Source: Pleodorina starrii (taxonomy: Eukaryota; Chlorophyta; Chlorophyceae; Chlamydomonadales; Volvocaceae). From it: DNA of 64,000 nt. The stretch is taken from positions 1,106,501 through 1,170,500 of the forward strand of contig BRXU01000011.1 of the NCBI GenBank assembly GCA_030267565.1, given 5' to 3'. Position numbers and translations under genes: made by a program. Position 1 is the first letter of the stretch. The number at the start of each line of letters is the position of its first letter. Under the pieces are notes generated by a model. The model was not told where the DNA came from and did no database searches. It worked only from the letters and a program-made list of their open reading frames with translations. This document shows, one piece after another, positions 1-11,942 of this stretch.

Positions 1-198
1 TGAGGCGATGCTATGCAGCGCAGCCCAGTGCCGATGGCACCGTGCTGTCGAAATCCGCGCTCGGTGTGCCATGGGGAAAATCATTTCAGAGAGACGCAAT
101 CGCGCCACGTTTTCGAGATCCTTGCAGTACCGTAATAGGAGCTCGAACTTCGCTCGTCCTCGAGTTCAGCCCATCCTCTTGCACCGCCCGCATCGCAG

Positions 199-831
199 CC
201 ACTGAGCGGAACCAGCCCCCTCCCGCGGACCGTGAGGTGGAGGGATCCGTGCCGCCGTCTTCGGACGTGGAGGCGCGGCCCGACGTGCATGGAGTGACCC
301 GTGGGCCACCGCCGGAGGACGTGCAGCAGGGACAGGTGCGCCCGCGCCGCCGCGAGGAGACCCAAATTCCAAGCAGTTTGGGTTTGGGAATTATTATGAT
401 GATCAGAATGCCACTCCAGTCTATCGACCACTGCAGTCGTGCAGTGCACGCACCCTTCGGCGCACTCACATGTGCGACAGGCCCTGTCAGGACACTTGCC
501 TGATTAGGCTGGGGCCTGGGGTTCGTGAGCAGGACAGGCTGGAGAATCGTGAGCAGGCCCTTCTCGCGCTGCGCCCCCCGTCCCTCACACACGCGTCAGG
601 CCTGGCGAAAGACCGGAAACAATAACGTGTTGAGCTTTGCACAGTGCAGTACTGCTGTACTAAAGCAGGACATGTGTACGGCAGGTGGGCGTCACCAAGC
701 CTCCCTCCCGGGAGGAGGTCCGGTCGGCGCAGCGCAGCTTCGCGGAACACAGCGTGGGCCACGACCTCAAGGAGCCCACACGGGGCAAGTTGGACGAGGG
801 CGCAGAGTGGGCGCAGACCGACAGGCACTGA
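199..831 (+). CDS. 3' end of an unrecognised protein-coding gene (partial)
   Basis: Two exons are proposed, 199-335 and 715-831, ending at a TGA. The first follows a pyrimidine-rich acceptor (cgcccgcatcgcag) and ends CAG|GTGCGC. The second follows cctccctcccgggag. The junction is in phase 0. The visible product is hydrophilic and acidic, contains ADREVEG, PPSSDVEARPDV and PPPEDVQQGQ, and ends HDLKEPTRGKLDEGAEWAQTDRH-stop in two charged stretches. I do not recognise the family. Support comes from GC-rich codon use, compatible splice phases, and a diverged copy of the first exon at 2.79-2.93 kb that keeps much of the same protein pattern. The 5' part would lie left of the window. The model could be wrong in detail. 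Confidence 0.4.
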
Positions 832-3777
832 GCCACACAACCGGCTTGCTGCCCGACTGCCTGGCTGGCTGCCCGTCTGGCGCGCAGCGCCAACGACGGG
901 CGGCCGGCTAGCTGCCGGCACGCGACACGTCGGACCGGCAAGGTCGGGTGCTTTATGTGGCGTGCAGCTCGCTCGAAGCGATGGGAGGAGTCTAGCCCGG
1001 GCATTCCAGGGTTGGTGGCGGGTCGGTCGGAATTGCGGGCCCTGGCGGGTGTTGATCTGCGGGTGATGGGTGGTCGTCGGCGTGTCGCGGGCGGCGGGCG
1101 GGCGGGCACGGAAAGACGCGCGGGTGCTGCGGGGCCCGAGGTGCAGGCGCGGTTTAGGGGTTCGATGGTTGGGTTCGCACGTAACACCGGGGTGCAACTC
1201 CGGGGCGCTGAGGCAGCGGTGGTTGCGCGCTTGGAGCTCTACGTAGGGCTTGCGCGCCGTGTCGCATATGTTGCGGAGCGTTGGACGAGCGAGCTGGGAA
1301 CAGGGACGCCTGCAAATGCGCAGTTGTTGCGAGACAAAAAGGTTAATTGTTGTGGAGGAATTGATAGCTGCAAGCAGAGGACTGGGATGCGGCACGTTCT
1401 GTAACAACGTCCTGGCGTGGATTGGAACTTGAGCTACAGCGCCTGGTTGATCCGCGGGACGATGCGTAGATTACCGCGCTGTTACGACGACAAAGCCACT
1501 CCCAAGTGCTCCGGCTGCAGTGCCAACCAATTGGGACGTTGTTTAAGGATATCAAACATCAACGGCGAAGCGGTTGGCTGCGCTCCCGTTTTTCATGACA
1601 CATCAGTCGGGCGTGGGCTCTGAGCCATCGCAATCATGTTGTGTTTTTTACGCTGCAGCTTGCTTCAACACTGTGACTCTTCACGCGCACAAACAGCTAA
1701 AAAAATATACGGACGACTGACAATTATGCGCGTCCTCGCAGCCTTGCGCTCCAACACAGCCGCGGTGGCAGCTGCGGCACGCGCGCCCGCGTCGGCCTGC
1801 TGCCACCGAGCCGTGACAGATAAGCTGCTGAGCCCCAACATCTGACTAAGGTCAAACACGAAAGCTCGCGTTTGAATCTGTCGCGCGCACACACAGTCAA
1901 ATTTCGTGGATGCGCTGGCTTGCGCCTTGCGGCTCGTTGCGCTCTTTCGAGGTCAAGGTTTGCTTTTTGGTCGTGCACCCCTCGTAGGGCAAACTGACGA
2001 TGAACTGCCGCCGAATCCGCACACGGGCGGCCTGAGGGACGACCCCGGTCACGAGCTGGCGACGGGCGGCCTGTACGACTCGTTCCGGAAGGTTTGTTTC
2101 CTTCGGTTGCCGCTGGGGTTTCGGAGAAGGCAGGGGCTGGTCGTAGCAGGTCGTCCATCTGCCATCCGCCTCCAGCTGTGGTCTGTTTGCTGGCACCATA
2201 ACTTGAGGGCGTTTTGCCAACCGAACCCACCAACGACTAGCCCGTTCCGCAACCGTCAACTGCAGGACCGGGAACCGCTGCCGTCTCCCATGCCCTGCCT
2301 CACGTGGCAAACTGCCAGGCTGGCCGCCGCCGACACGGCCGCCTCGGACGGAGCCAAGTCCACCTTCGGGATGCCCGAGGAGGGCTACCCGATCCTCCTG
2401 GACCCTGCTGCCCTGCTCCAGCATCCGTCGGAAGCTTTTCTGGGCCCCGCGCGAGGTCCGTAAAGGAACGGAACGGGGCTGAGAGATTTAGATTTCAGAT
2501 GGATCTCAGCTTAGGGGTAAAGCGACTTGGGACCTGGCTGGGGGTTGCTGTTGGACGCAGCAGGGGCCAGCGGGCCGCCATGCGGTGAGCTGCGTGCGAT
2601 GCGGCGCAAGCGGAGCGTCGCAGTGCCGTCGAAGTTACGGCATTCAGTAAGACGAAGCAAAAAAAATGTTGGACAGCCTTGCAATGCCCCTGGCGCACTT
2701 ATCCAGGAATCTTCCTAGTTCGGTAGTACTGAACACATGTGTGCCCGGCACACCGGGCCCCTGTGTGATGCCCCTGTGCGTACCCAAGCAGCCGCGGAGC
2801 GGATGCAGCTCCCGATCGCGGATCGCGGCGCGGAGGGCCTTATACCGCCGTCGTCGAGCGCGGAGCCGCGTGCCGACGTGCCATGAGTGAGTGACTCGCG
2901 GGTCATAGCCCCAGAACGTGGAGCAGGGTCATCTGTGTGACGCCGCCGTGAGGACCGGGCCGCAACCGTCCTCCTCTGAGGACCTCATGGTGTTCCGCCT
3001 GGCCGACATCGGCACATCCCCAAACACTCGGTCAGTACGGAAGGCCGGCTGCGCTGGGCGCGCGGTTTGTGTCCTGCTTCTGGGGGGTCAGAGGCCGCGG
3101 GTTGCGGGCCTTGGTGTGCCGGACTAATCCGGCAATAAATTTTGTTTTGTCTGGAACCGTTCAGACCGTGTAAACTGTTGTAGTGATGTGTTACATTCGG
3201 CCCAGGCCAGTTGTGTTGTATTTCTGTGAAGCTGAATGAGGGTAGACGATGCGCACGATAAGTATCGCGAGGATAGTGGCTGAGCTCGCGGCACGGTGCG
3301 CACTCAATCAAGGCCTAACCCGGAGAATGCGACCGGGGTTACACAAGTTGATATCGGCTGGGTCGATTGGCTGGGTCAATGTGTTCTTGGATTGAGGAGC
3401 GAGATGGCGGGGCAAGTAACGCGGCTGGAGGGAGTTGTCGGGGCAAGGAAAGGCTGCGCAGGTGGGGGACTCGGGGAGACTTCACGGTTCCGTCGGGGGA
3501 GCGCCGCCCAGCTCGCGTGGTGGGTCCGAACGTCTGAGATGTATCAGAGTAATAATGCATTCCGTCGTGGCAACTGTATGGCTCAAGGTTTCAAGTGAAG
3601 GCCATTTGTGGTGGAACCCCTGCGCGACGTTGTACATCCGTGCAGTTCAGAATCCAATAAATTGTAAACAGCTTCCATCCATATTTGTAAACGTGCGTTG
3701 CCGATAACAATACAGCGATTGATGCATATTTACTTTTTAAAAATTTGTTAGTGCGAGTTGCATAAATTTGAGCGAGG
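832..3777. other. Intergenic stretch with scattered coding-like fragments
   Basis: No confident gene was found. Between about 1978 and 2460 on the plus strand two short stretches look coding (around 1995-2090, and 2318-2455 with SDGAKSTFGMPEEGYPILL), but I could not join them in phase. A decayed exon copy follows at 2.79-2.93 kb. The last 700 bases are less GC-rich and probably include the promoter and 5' UTR of the ferredoxin gene. Confidence 0.4.
2790..2930 (+). pseudogene. Degenerate copy of the exon at 199-335
   Basis: The 51 bases before the GGAGGG motif align without gaps to those at 195-245 (shared GCAGCC..GAGCGGA..AGC.CCC pattern). Homology continues through the ACCGCCGTC and GCCGACGTG blocks. 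Translated, the copy keeps ADRGAEGLIPPSS and PRADV, then meets TGA and shifts frame relative to the first copy. The simplest reading is a duplicated gene fragment that has decayed. A diverged but functional paralogue with different splicing is less likely. Confidence 0.5.
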
Positions 3778-5102
3778 ATGAACCGCGCAACAGTTCCCCT
3801 GTCGACGTCACGCAGCTCGCTCGCGAGCAAAGCTCTACTAGCACACCAGGTTCGAAGGCACACAATCCTGGCCTCCGCTACCCTTAGCGCAGCTAAGCCG
3901 AGCGGAAGCGTTGAGCACAGTCACCGTGACCACGGTGACTTCGACAGCACGCATGTCCGGGCAGGCGCTTATAACATAACGTTTGAAACTACATCTGGAG
4001 CACATGTCATTAAAGCACAGAAAGGTGAGTGATGTCATGCAAATAGCGAACCGTCGGCAGTCATATATCGGCGGCAGCTTGGCTCCATGAACAACGACAC
4101 ATTCGCTGCAATTATGAAAAGGCGCCAATATCTACAACGCTGCCGACCACGCTGGCCTGCATCTTCCGGCATCTTGCCAGCAGGGGAGCTGCAGTTCGTG
4201 CGTAGGAAAGGCAAGTTCCTTTCCCTGTCGCGCATACCGCTAGTTGCAAACGATGTAAAAATGTGCTCTGCTGGTGGCATTATTGTGGCTGCCGAGACAT
4301 TTTCGCCTTCCGGTTCCGACACTTCCCCTCTCGTTTGACAGCGGGCTCGTATCATTTATTTGTTGCCTGGAAAGAGCACAAGAGCTAAGCATACGATGAA
4401 TTGGCGGCCTAGTCTATTGCTTTACTCACGCACGGGCACGCGTACTCAGAGTTCGGGCGGCAGTTGGCTTCACCAACTGTTGCAATCCGTAAAATCCGGC
4501 GAGCGACACGGTTTTGCGAACATCTGGCGCAACCGAATACCTCAATCGTGTCGCCTGAACGTCGTCGCTTTGGACTTCCCCCGACTGCACTGCCCATGCA
4601 AGGTCCTGGACGGTCGCGTGACGCACTCGCACGAGCCGCAGTGCCTGACGCCCAGCCTCAAGGCCCAGGGCTACGTGGCGCTGTGCTGCGCGTCCGTCGT
4701 GGGGGACGCCACCATACTCACCCACCAGGTAGGGGCGGAGGTGCCTGGGATGAACGCCGGGCTGCCGGCCAGAATGCCGGGGCGCACCTTCAGTCCCTCG
4801 CTCTCGTGTGTGCAGCGGACGGGGCTGCCGTTGCGGCCCCGGCGACCATCAAGAGCTCGTTCGCATGGTGGGGGCATGACCTCACAACCCGCGAGTGCCC
4901 TTGTGATTCCACCACGCCATGTACTATAAACTCTGTCGCTGCCAACCGTGGTTATCCGTCCGTCGCTCAGCTGCCCCGTGCAGCAGCACGCTTCACACGC
5001 TGCGATTTCCCGCCCCTTCCCGGCTGCTGTTCCTGGCAGGGCGCCAAGCTGCGAGCCGCCCGGGCGCTTCAGCTGGACCGCATGCGGCACAACCTCGGCT
5101 GA
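3778..5102 (+). CDS. Plant-type 2Fe-2S ferredoxin, plastid precursor
   Basis: Four exons (3778-4024, 4122-4210, 4603-4728, 5040-5102) give a 174-residue precursor with matching phases at every junction. Residues 1 to about 60 are Ser/Ala/Arg-rich and look like a chloroplast transit peptide. The ferredoxin fold follows: AYNITFETTSGAHV (first strands), NAADHAGLHLPASC, then the cluster motif C-QQGS-C-SS-C (Cys101, 106, 109) and the fourth ligand in GYVALCCAS (Cys140), followed by DATILTHQ. The last exon adds a basic 20-residue tail after the usual ferredoxin end. The role is single-electron transfer in the stroma, with unknown partners. Intron 2 starts AAG|GCAAGT, a GC donor. Without that intron the cluster motif would be lost, so the splice site is well supported. 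The subfamily among algal ferredoxins is not determined. Confidence 0.88.
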
Positions 5103-7767
5103 GGGCCGCCTGAGGGCAGTACACTGTACCGGCCAAGACCCAAAGGCCAATGCAGGAGGGCGGATGCGCAGGTGGATCAGCAGGCAGGCAGTCAAGGGGC
5201 GGCCTTTCGCGACGGGCGGTGCGCCGCAGCGGCCTCGCTTCCGTGTCGCAAGTGGCCAATAACGTGCAGTGGCAGGGGCGCCTGAGCGCCCACCGAGCTG
5301 GTATGGGTCTTTGTGCGAATAGTTGTTGTGGAGTGAGCAGGAGGGTCTGGGGCGGAAGGTGAAGGGGTGCATCATGACGGGTCGTGAGCTGGTCGGCAAA
5401 GCATCGTTTACGGGTACCGTATGCCTTGGCAGCAGCGTTCGTCGTTGCGTGTGGATGGTGTGCAAGCATAAAGAGCAGGATTAGTTTCAACAGGGTCGGG
5501 GACAGGGGCGCTGCCAGGGAGCTCCAGTCCGCGCTCGCAACAGAAGCATCCAGAGTGCCGTGTTGCGGTTCGGGCGGTTATCCTCTGTGCTTGGGACTGT
5601 GCGCGCCAGCGCAGGGTGGCGGTTTATTTGGTGGAGGACTCGAAATCTCCCTGTCGGAAATAACAGGCGATTTCCGGCGCAAGGGCAGCAGGTTGCTCCG
5701 GTTGATGTCAGGAGTGTTATCAGGATGTTTGTGGGTGCCCTCAGTTGCGCATCCGAAGCGGTATGGTCTCAATATTAATTCGCTCCAAGTGGACGTGTTT
5801 ATTATTATCATCGCATTGCGGTTGAATACGTCTCGTTGGGATTGTTGTGGCGTTGGCTAATGTTAGGAGGGCCACCGGCTTGGACGCTGAGAAACGATAC
5901 GGTCTCTGGGGCGAGGCGATGGGCAAGGGCTCCCCGGCTACAGGTCAGGCGGCGATGCGTGTCCTCTCCTTGACGGATGCCTTATAAGCCGGTAGCTGAG
6001 CGCTACGAGGCGCAGTTTTTTCTTCTTTTTGCACCTTATCCATGCCCTTGAGGGCTGCTACCTCTACGCGGCGCAGGCTGTCTCAATGCCGAAGGCCAAG
6101 GGAGCCAGGAGCCGTCTGCGCGTCGCCCGGCGATTAGACGACTAGGGGCAGCCCACAAACTGAGAGACTGCTGTCGAGAGGCCGCCTGTCAGCTGTCAGG
6201 TCTGAAGACGTTGGTTCCTTCGCGTGGCCTTGCCCTGAACGTGCCGAGTGCCTTGCTTACCTGCAACCCCGGTGCAGATGCTGTGGGTCACCAGGTGGGG
6301 ATGCACGGGCGCAGCCACGGAGGTAAGGTGAAGCGTGCGCCTCGACAAGGCGGGCCAAAGTCAGCAAGCAAGCAGCCACTTGGACGCCGCACTGGAGCAA
6401 AGTACGTGTGCACGAGCGTACAAAGCGCGTGGCGCTGCCTCGTTTCCTAGGACTGAGTGTGGAGAAAGCAGTCGAAGGAGACGACATCGGGGAACTCATG
6501 CCCGACTGGTTAACATCACATCACCGCCGCGCATCGACGGCTATACTCCACGCCTCCGGGTACCAAATCCATTGAAGGGCTTCGGTGTCCCTACTGTTGG
6601 CAGATTTCTGACCGTAGGGGCACACCGATAGGGCGAAGGAAGAGCAGCCCAACAGCGCAGGTCAGAGAAGTCGGCTGTAGTCACCCAGCCACCGTTGAGC
6701 AAATCCCGGCAGCTGATTAGGAGCCCCCGCTGGCGCTACCTTCCGCGGGCCGCGAGCCTGCTACAGCAACAACAACAACAAAGATAGAGTGAAGCAATGG
6801 AGCAATGATACGCGCAACGTGCACTAGGCACAAAAAATAAATCCCAAACGACATCATTCTTCGTACATCATTGTGTGTCCTCGTACTTACCGACCAACGT
6901 CTCTCCGAACACCTGGGCCTAGAGCTCAAGTGAGCTTGCAACACCACATTGCGCACAACACGTCTCTCCAAATCTAGGAATCATACGCTCCGTGCCATCA
7001 ACCAGCAGACAAAATCTGGCGCACCGGTGAAGAGGCGGTGGGGGGGCCTGGCCCAGAAAAAAATTCCTTTCAAAACTGTCAGTATTCTTCAGCAGGACAC
7101 CTGCTACCCAGATGGTGCTTTGGTAAGCTTTAAGGTAAACGCGTATGTACGGCACTGTACGACACCATCGCACATGACGCAGGAGCAGGCGCCCCCTGCA
7201 CCTGCGCAAGCCCCTTGGCTCAAGGCAACAGTTTCAACGTGTTCTCTCGGGTTTTGTTTTTCCGCCCGCCACCACCGCCAGCCTGTGGTGGGCGCGCATT
7301 CCGTACAAACCGTACAAGCCACGCCACATCCATTCCAAAAATTTCCCGTCTAACTGCTCAACCCTTGCCCCTCCTCGCTCCCAGATGTACACGGATGCGG
7401 TTGGGCGGTTGCCCCGCTTCTGAGCCAACATCCCTTAGCGCTGCAATGAAGCGCTGGCGGCTTCGGAGCCAGCGTACTGGCGGCGGCCCAGCCGTACGCC
7501 GTCCTTCCAGGCTGGCACGTACTCCTGTCGTCGTCGTCCGAGCGCACGGCGGCACCAAGACAGACAGCGGGCATGGAAGAATCAACGCGCATGGATGGAG
7601 CGCACGCGCCTACTTCAACCACACAGAAGAGCCAAACGACTGACATCGATGGCAGAATTTCCAATTGCGATTGACGTAAACGCTGAAGGAACGGCTGACA
7701 GCAATGAGTGTGCTCGTGCCGCGGCCCTCCTGCTGCATACCGTAACGCCCCCCCCCGCCCTGAACAG
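5103..7767. other. Intergenic, between convergent genes
   Basis: The stretch lies between the ends of the ferredoxin gene (+) and the epoxidase-like gene (-), so it should hold both 3' UTRs. I saw no coding exon with family similarity and no RNA gene. Short open frames here have no consistent codon use or splice partners. Confidence 0.5.
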
Positions 7768-10700
7768 CTACTCGCTCACCTTGAAGAGGTACTCGAACTG
7801 CTTGTCGCCCGCCCACTTGGGGGTGAGGCGGTAGATGGTGTTGCGCAGCCACACGCTCAAGTCCGACTCCGCCATGGCCAGGGAGGCAACCTGTCCAGAG
7901 GACGAGACGCGGCGGGGTCGAGAAGTGACCCGTGGGTCGACAGGAGAAACGACAGGGGCCGTGCCAAATTCGTTCTCGACGTCGGCACTGAGCGAATACA
8001 TCGGTGCACGTGAAGCGCTGGCTCACAACCGTATGCCCAACGCAGACAACAGCAGTCGCGACAACCACGTCGTTCCCTCTGCGGAACCCCGCCCGCCTCG
8101 TCCCCAACCAGCTGCTGCCCTCCGCCACGCGCCTTTGCGCGCCTTCCGTGGCCTGTGGGTGAACGCCGAGCCTTCAGCTCCGCCGCACCCCACTCACCTG
8201 CAGAGACTGCTCCGCCACACGCGTCGTACGCGGAGCGCGGGACGCCTCGTAGCGCCGCAGCGCGGCCTCCAACCGCCAAACCGCCGCCGCCGGGTCATCC
8301 CACGTCGCCGCCGCCGCCGCCGCCAACGGCAGCTCCGAAGGACTGTCGAGCACGGGCATGGCCGCCCCCAGCTCATTGGCAAGCTCCAGGGAATCCTCGA
8401 TGGCCATGCAGCCGCCCTGGAAGCGGTGGAGGATGAGGGCAATGGCATCGATGAATGTACCGTATCAGCTTCGTTGGTGCCTATGAGGTACGACAACATA
8501 AGCCGCCGCTGCCGCTATGGACGCAAAAATGAACCGTTCTGCAGAGGATCCAAAACGATGGCCGGTGCCGCACCTAAACCCTGGCAGCGGTGTTAGGTGC
8601 AAAAACACAGACAGCCGACCAGCCACCCATCCAGCCACCCACCCAATTAGCCATCCAACCAGCCGTAAACCCACCCACTTATCCAACACAACCATACACA
8701 CATCCAGCCACCGCACCCTACCCCACCCCACCTGGCCCAGAGTGGGCAGCATGCCGTGTGCCGCGTCTCCCAGCAGCGTCACCCGTCCCGCACCCCAGGG
8801 GGCGGGTCGCGGCTGCTGGTACAGCATCCGGGACACATGAACCGCCGACTGGGGGACGGAGGGGAGTTTGAAGAGTGAATGTGCGGAGGGGAGGGGAGGG
8901 GCAGGAGGGGCCAGCACATCGGCATTTCCACGTCGGGGAGGCAAGCCCAGGAACGAGCTCCTCAATACACATTACTGACTTCGCTCTCAGATGGTTAGTA
9001 GTGCAGATACGACATTGAGGCCGGTAAGGGCGAGTGGGTCCGAGGCGGGGCGTGTTTTTAGGCGGCCCCGAGGCCAGCCCCGTTCCGCTGCTTCCCCCGG
9101 ATGCACGCCGGTGCCCGCACTCACGGGCTCCACCGCCGCCAGCAGCTCCGGGACGGGTGAAGCGAAGCCGGCGAAGAGCTCCCGCAGCCGCGCCGCCTCG
9201 TCCGCGCCCGGCTCGGGCCTCCAGCTCTCTGGCTTGTTGGCGAATGCATACCTTTACCAGCAGAGGGGTTGGGATGGATGGAGTGTGGAGTTGTTCGGGA
9301 GTGAGGGGATACGGAGCGAGAGAGCAGACACGGAGGGCTGAACTGGGTCCGCACGTCCACGCCCGCCTGCCGCCTGCCCGTGATCAAATACTGCTCCCAC
9401 AAGGACCCCCCGGTGAATACCAGCCTCTCCCAGCGCCATCCTGCCAGCAGCCGCATCACCGGACCTGGCAGCACCCCACATACCGGTACGGTATACGGTG
9501 CAGCTCCCGCCGAAATGAACCACGTCCACAACTATCTAAAAACATGTACATATTGCCGCTATTATGTCATTCGTTCATTAAAGAAAATACCGCAGCTTGC
9601 GTGCTGACCCAGCAGTCGCAACCTACAGCCCTGTGCTCACCAAGCCAGCTGCGGCTCGCCCTCGATGCGGATGCCTCCAGGGGCCGCCTCGTCGGGCGTG
9701 GCCTGCATTAGCAGCAGCAGCAGCAGCAGCAGCACATTCGTATGCACCGGCAGGCGGTCCTCTTGGGTCCACTGCAAGACGGTCCGTTCATTCGAATAGG
9801 GCCGGTTTTCCCAAAACCCAGTTTAGGAAATGGGGGCCCCTCGCACCCAAAACAATATTTACGCCCGGCCCTGCCCTGCCAGGTTGAAGCGCAGCCAAGG
9901 CCCCAGTCCAAGATTCCGAGCTGACTGTCGAACCCCACCGCGCCTTTTCCCGCGAGAGTACGGTACCTCCGGCGTACCTCGGGTCCCACCGTAAACATGC
10001 CGATACGGACGCCCTTGCCCCAGTACTCGGCCCAGGAGTCGTAGTTGATCGACTGGGGAGGGAGGGTAGGTTGGGGGCGACAGGACGTTAAGACAGGTAG
10101 CACTTAGTACCGGCGCCGTCGTGGCACCTCGGTGCACGTCAGGTCCGAGGCGGATACGGATAAGGGGGTTCAGGACGCCCAACGCCCCCAACGCCCCCAT
10201 GGCCCATGTAAGGGCTCCCACGCACCTGCAGGAACCAGGCCGCGCCGCCGCCGATGCGACTGAGGGGCAGGCGGCTCCGCCAGCAAACCGTGCCGCTGTA
10301 GATCAGCTCCACGGGGCCGCCCATAAGCTGCTCCCGGACCTGAGGTGGGAGGGTGACGTGGTTGTGGGGCGGGACGGGGCGGGGCGGGACGGGTGCGGAC
10401 ATTTGTAAACGGAAAACTGACGTGGCGTGGGGTGGGGCAGTGAGGTGCGTGCACGGCAGCGCGACGGCGGATGTGTACAGCAAATCGTGCGTGCGGTGTT
10501 CGTGGGTACGGCACCTTGGATCTGATGCCATCCGCGCCCACCAGCACATCGCACTCCTCCACGCCGCCGTCCAGGAAGGTGACCTGAGGGAAGGCGGGAC
10601 GGGCGGGCGGGCGCGGTGAGTAATACCGTCGTACCGTCGTACCGTAGTACCGTACGGATCGCGTGCGCGGACGTGACAGCTGCACCGCGCTGTACTGCAG

Positions 10701-11942
10701 CCTAATCTTGACACCCACCTGCACCTTCCCCGGCTCCCCTCTGGGCGGCGCCGTGAAGGACTGGAAGCGCCTGCCGTACGTGACGCAGTCGTACGGCAGC
10801 GAAGAGTACAGCACCGTCATCAGCGAGCGGCGCGATATGCTCAGTCCGTTGGATTGGATGTCCTTGAGGCCTGGGGTGGGAGCGGGGGGAGAGGGGGTGG
10901 GAGGCGGGGTGGCCGGGGCAAAAGAGGGGATGAGGCAAACACAGCTGCGAGGCAGACCACGCGGCGACAAAGGGCGGGTACTGCACGTGCTTATGACTGC
11001 AATTCTTCAGACGTCTCTGAACGAAAGCTTCTGTCGGCAAGGTTACGGTAGGTCACCAGCCATCGCCGCCGCCGCTGCTGCTGCCGCTGCTACTGCTGGC
11101 CTGCTGCTGCTGGTACAGGTGAACTGTGGGATGGGACGGGGCATCCACATCCACATACAGCAGCACACGCACACATCAACCGCGTGTGTAGCTGTGTTCT
11201 CCACCCAAGCCAGCCATGGTCTGTGCCGTACCTATGGAGCTCATGTCGGAGTAGTACAGGTAGTCTCCCCGATTGCTCCGAAACCCTCCGGACATGATGG
11301 GTCCGCCCACCGCATAGATGGCATCGCTCAAGCTGGCGACGCCACCCGCAGCCGCATCGCTGCCGCCGGCGCCACCATCGTTGCCGTTGTCGCCAGGGGC
11401 CACCTCCGGGGGCCAGACCGACGGCAGCAGCCGGAGCACCTTCTCCGCATTCGCCTGTGGAGCGGAAGGTCGGGGGCGCGGGTCCGACGTGAGGACAGAA
11501 CGGACCGACACAGCCCGTTGTTTCTTGCTGTTTCCTGCCTGGACCAACAAAGACCTGTCAAGCTGTCATGTCAACTGCTCACCAGAATGCACTACTCGCA
11601 ATACTGCCTAGACAACTTGTTTACTTATGTTTACTTATTCTTATTTATGAACTCGTCTGCCTTTGCGAAACGTGCCTGGATCTGGATGCCTCCGGGTCCC
11701 GTGAGCGAGTCGGCTTTCTGACGCGACTCGAACACCCGGACACGGGCCCCGGCCTCAAGCAGCGCCGAAGCAGCGCTGAGGCCGCCGATGCCTCCGCCGA
11801 TAATGATCACATCGAGAGGGCGGGTGCGGCCGGGTCGCGCGCTGCTCGCGGGCCTGACGTGTGTGGCCGACGCACCGCACACGACGCGCGGTCGCGGCTT
11901 GCCGACTGGAGCGACGCCGGAACGGCGGGCGAGTAGCAGCAT
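7768..11942 (-). CDS. Zeaxanthin-epoxidase-like FAD-dependent monooxygenase
   Basis: Eleven exons: 11676-11942, 11232-11454, 10719-10870, 10515-10583, 10226-10339, 9978-10052, 9641-9702, 9125-9251, 8732-8848, 8198-8416, 7768-7890. All phases agree, giving 515 residues. Residues 1-43 resemble a chloroplast transit peptide (MLLLARRSG...VVCGASA). The FAD Rossmann motif GGGIGG is at 49-54, GGIQIQANA follows the first junction, the DG motif GADGIRSK is at 230-237, and the GD motif lies in LLGDAAHGMLPTLGQ then GGCMAIED (about 388-410). This is the order seen in zeaxanthin epoxidases and related group A flavin monooxygenases. The C-terminal FHA domain of plant zeaxanthin epoxidase is absent: the protein stops about 100 residues after the GD motif. 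Intron 1 has a GC donor (CAG|GCACGT). The likely substrate is a carotenoid, but this is inferred. It could be another FAD hydroxylase. Confidence 0.85.
8610..8705. repeat. Degenerate CCA/CCCA-rich short repeat in an intron
   Basis: Runs of CCAGCCACCCA-type words occupy the intron between the GD-motif exon and the exon that starts GGCMAIED. It is non-coding and useful only as a marker. Confidence 0.6.
9711..9733. repeat. (CAG)n microsatellite at an intron 3' end
   Basis: About seven CAG units on the plus strand read as CTG on the gene strand, immediately upstream of the acceptor taatgcag of the exon at 9641-9702. Length changes here could affect splicing of the epoxidase-like gene. Confidence 0.7.

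Noticed and set aside
487..1407. Minus-strand open frame of 306 codons
   Set aside because: It has no recognisable motif, lies opposite the exon proposed at 715-831, and has a composition typical of GC-rich antisense frames.
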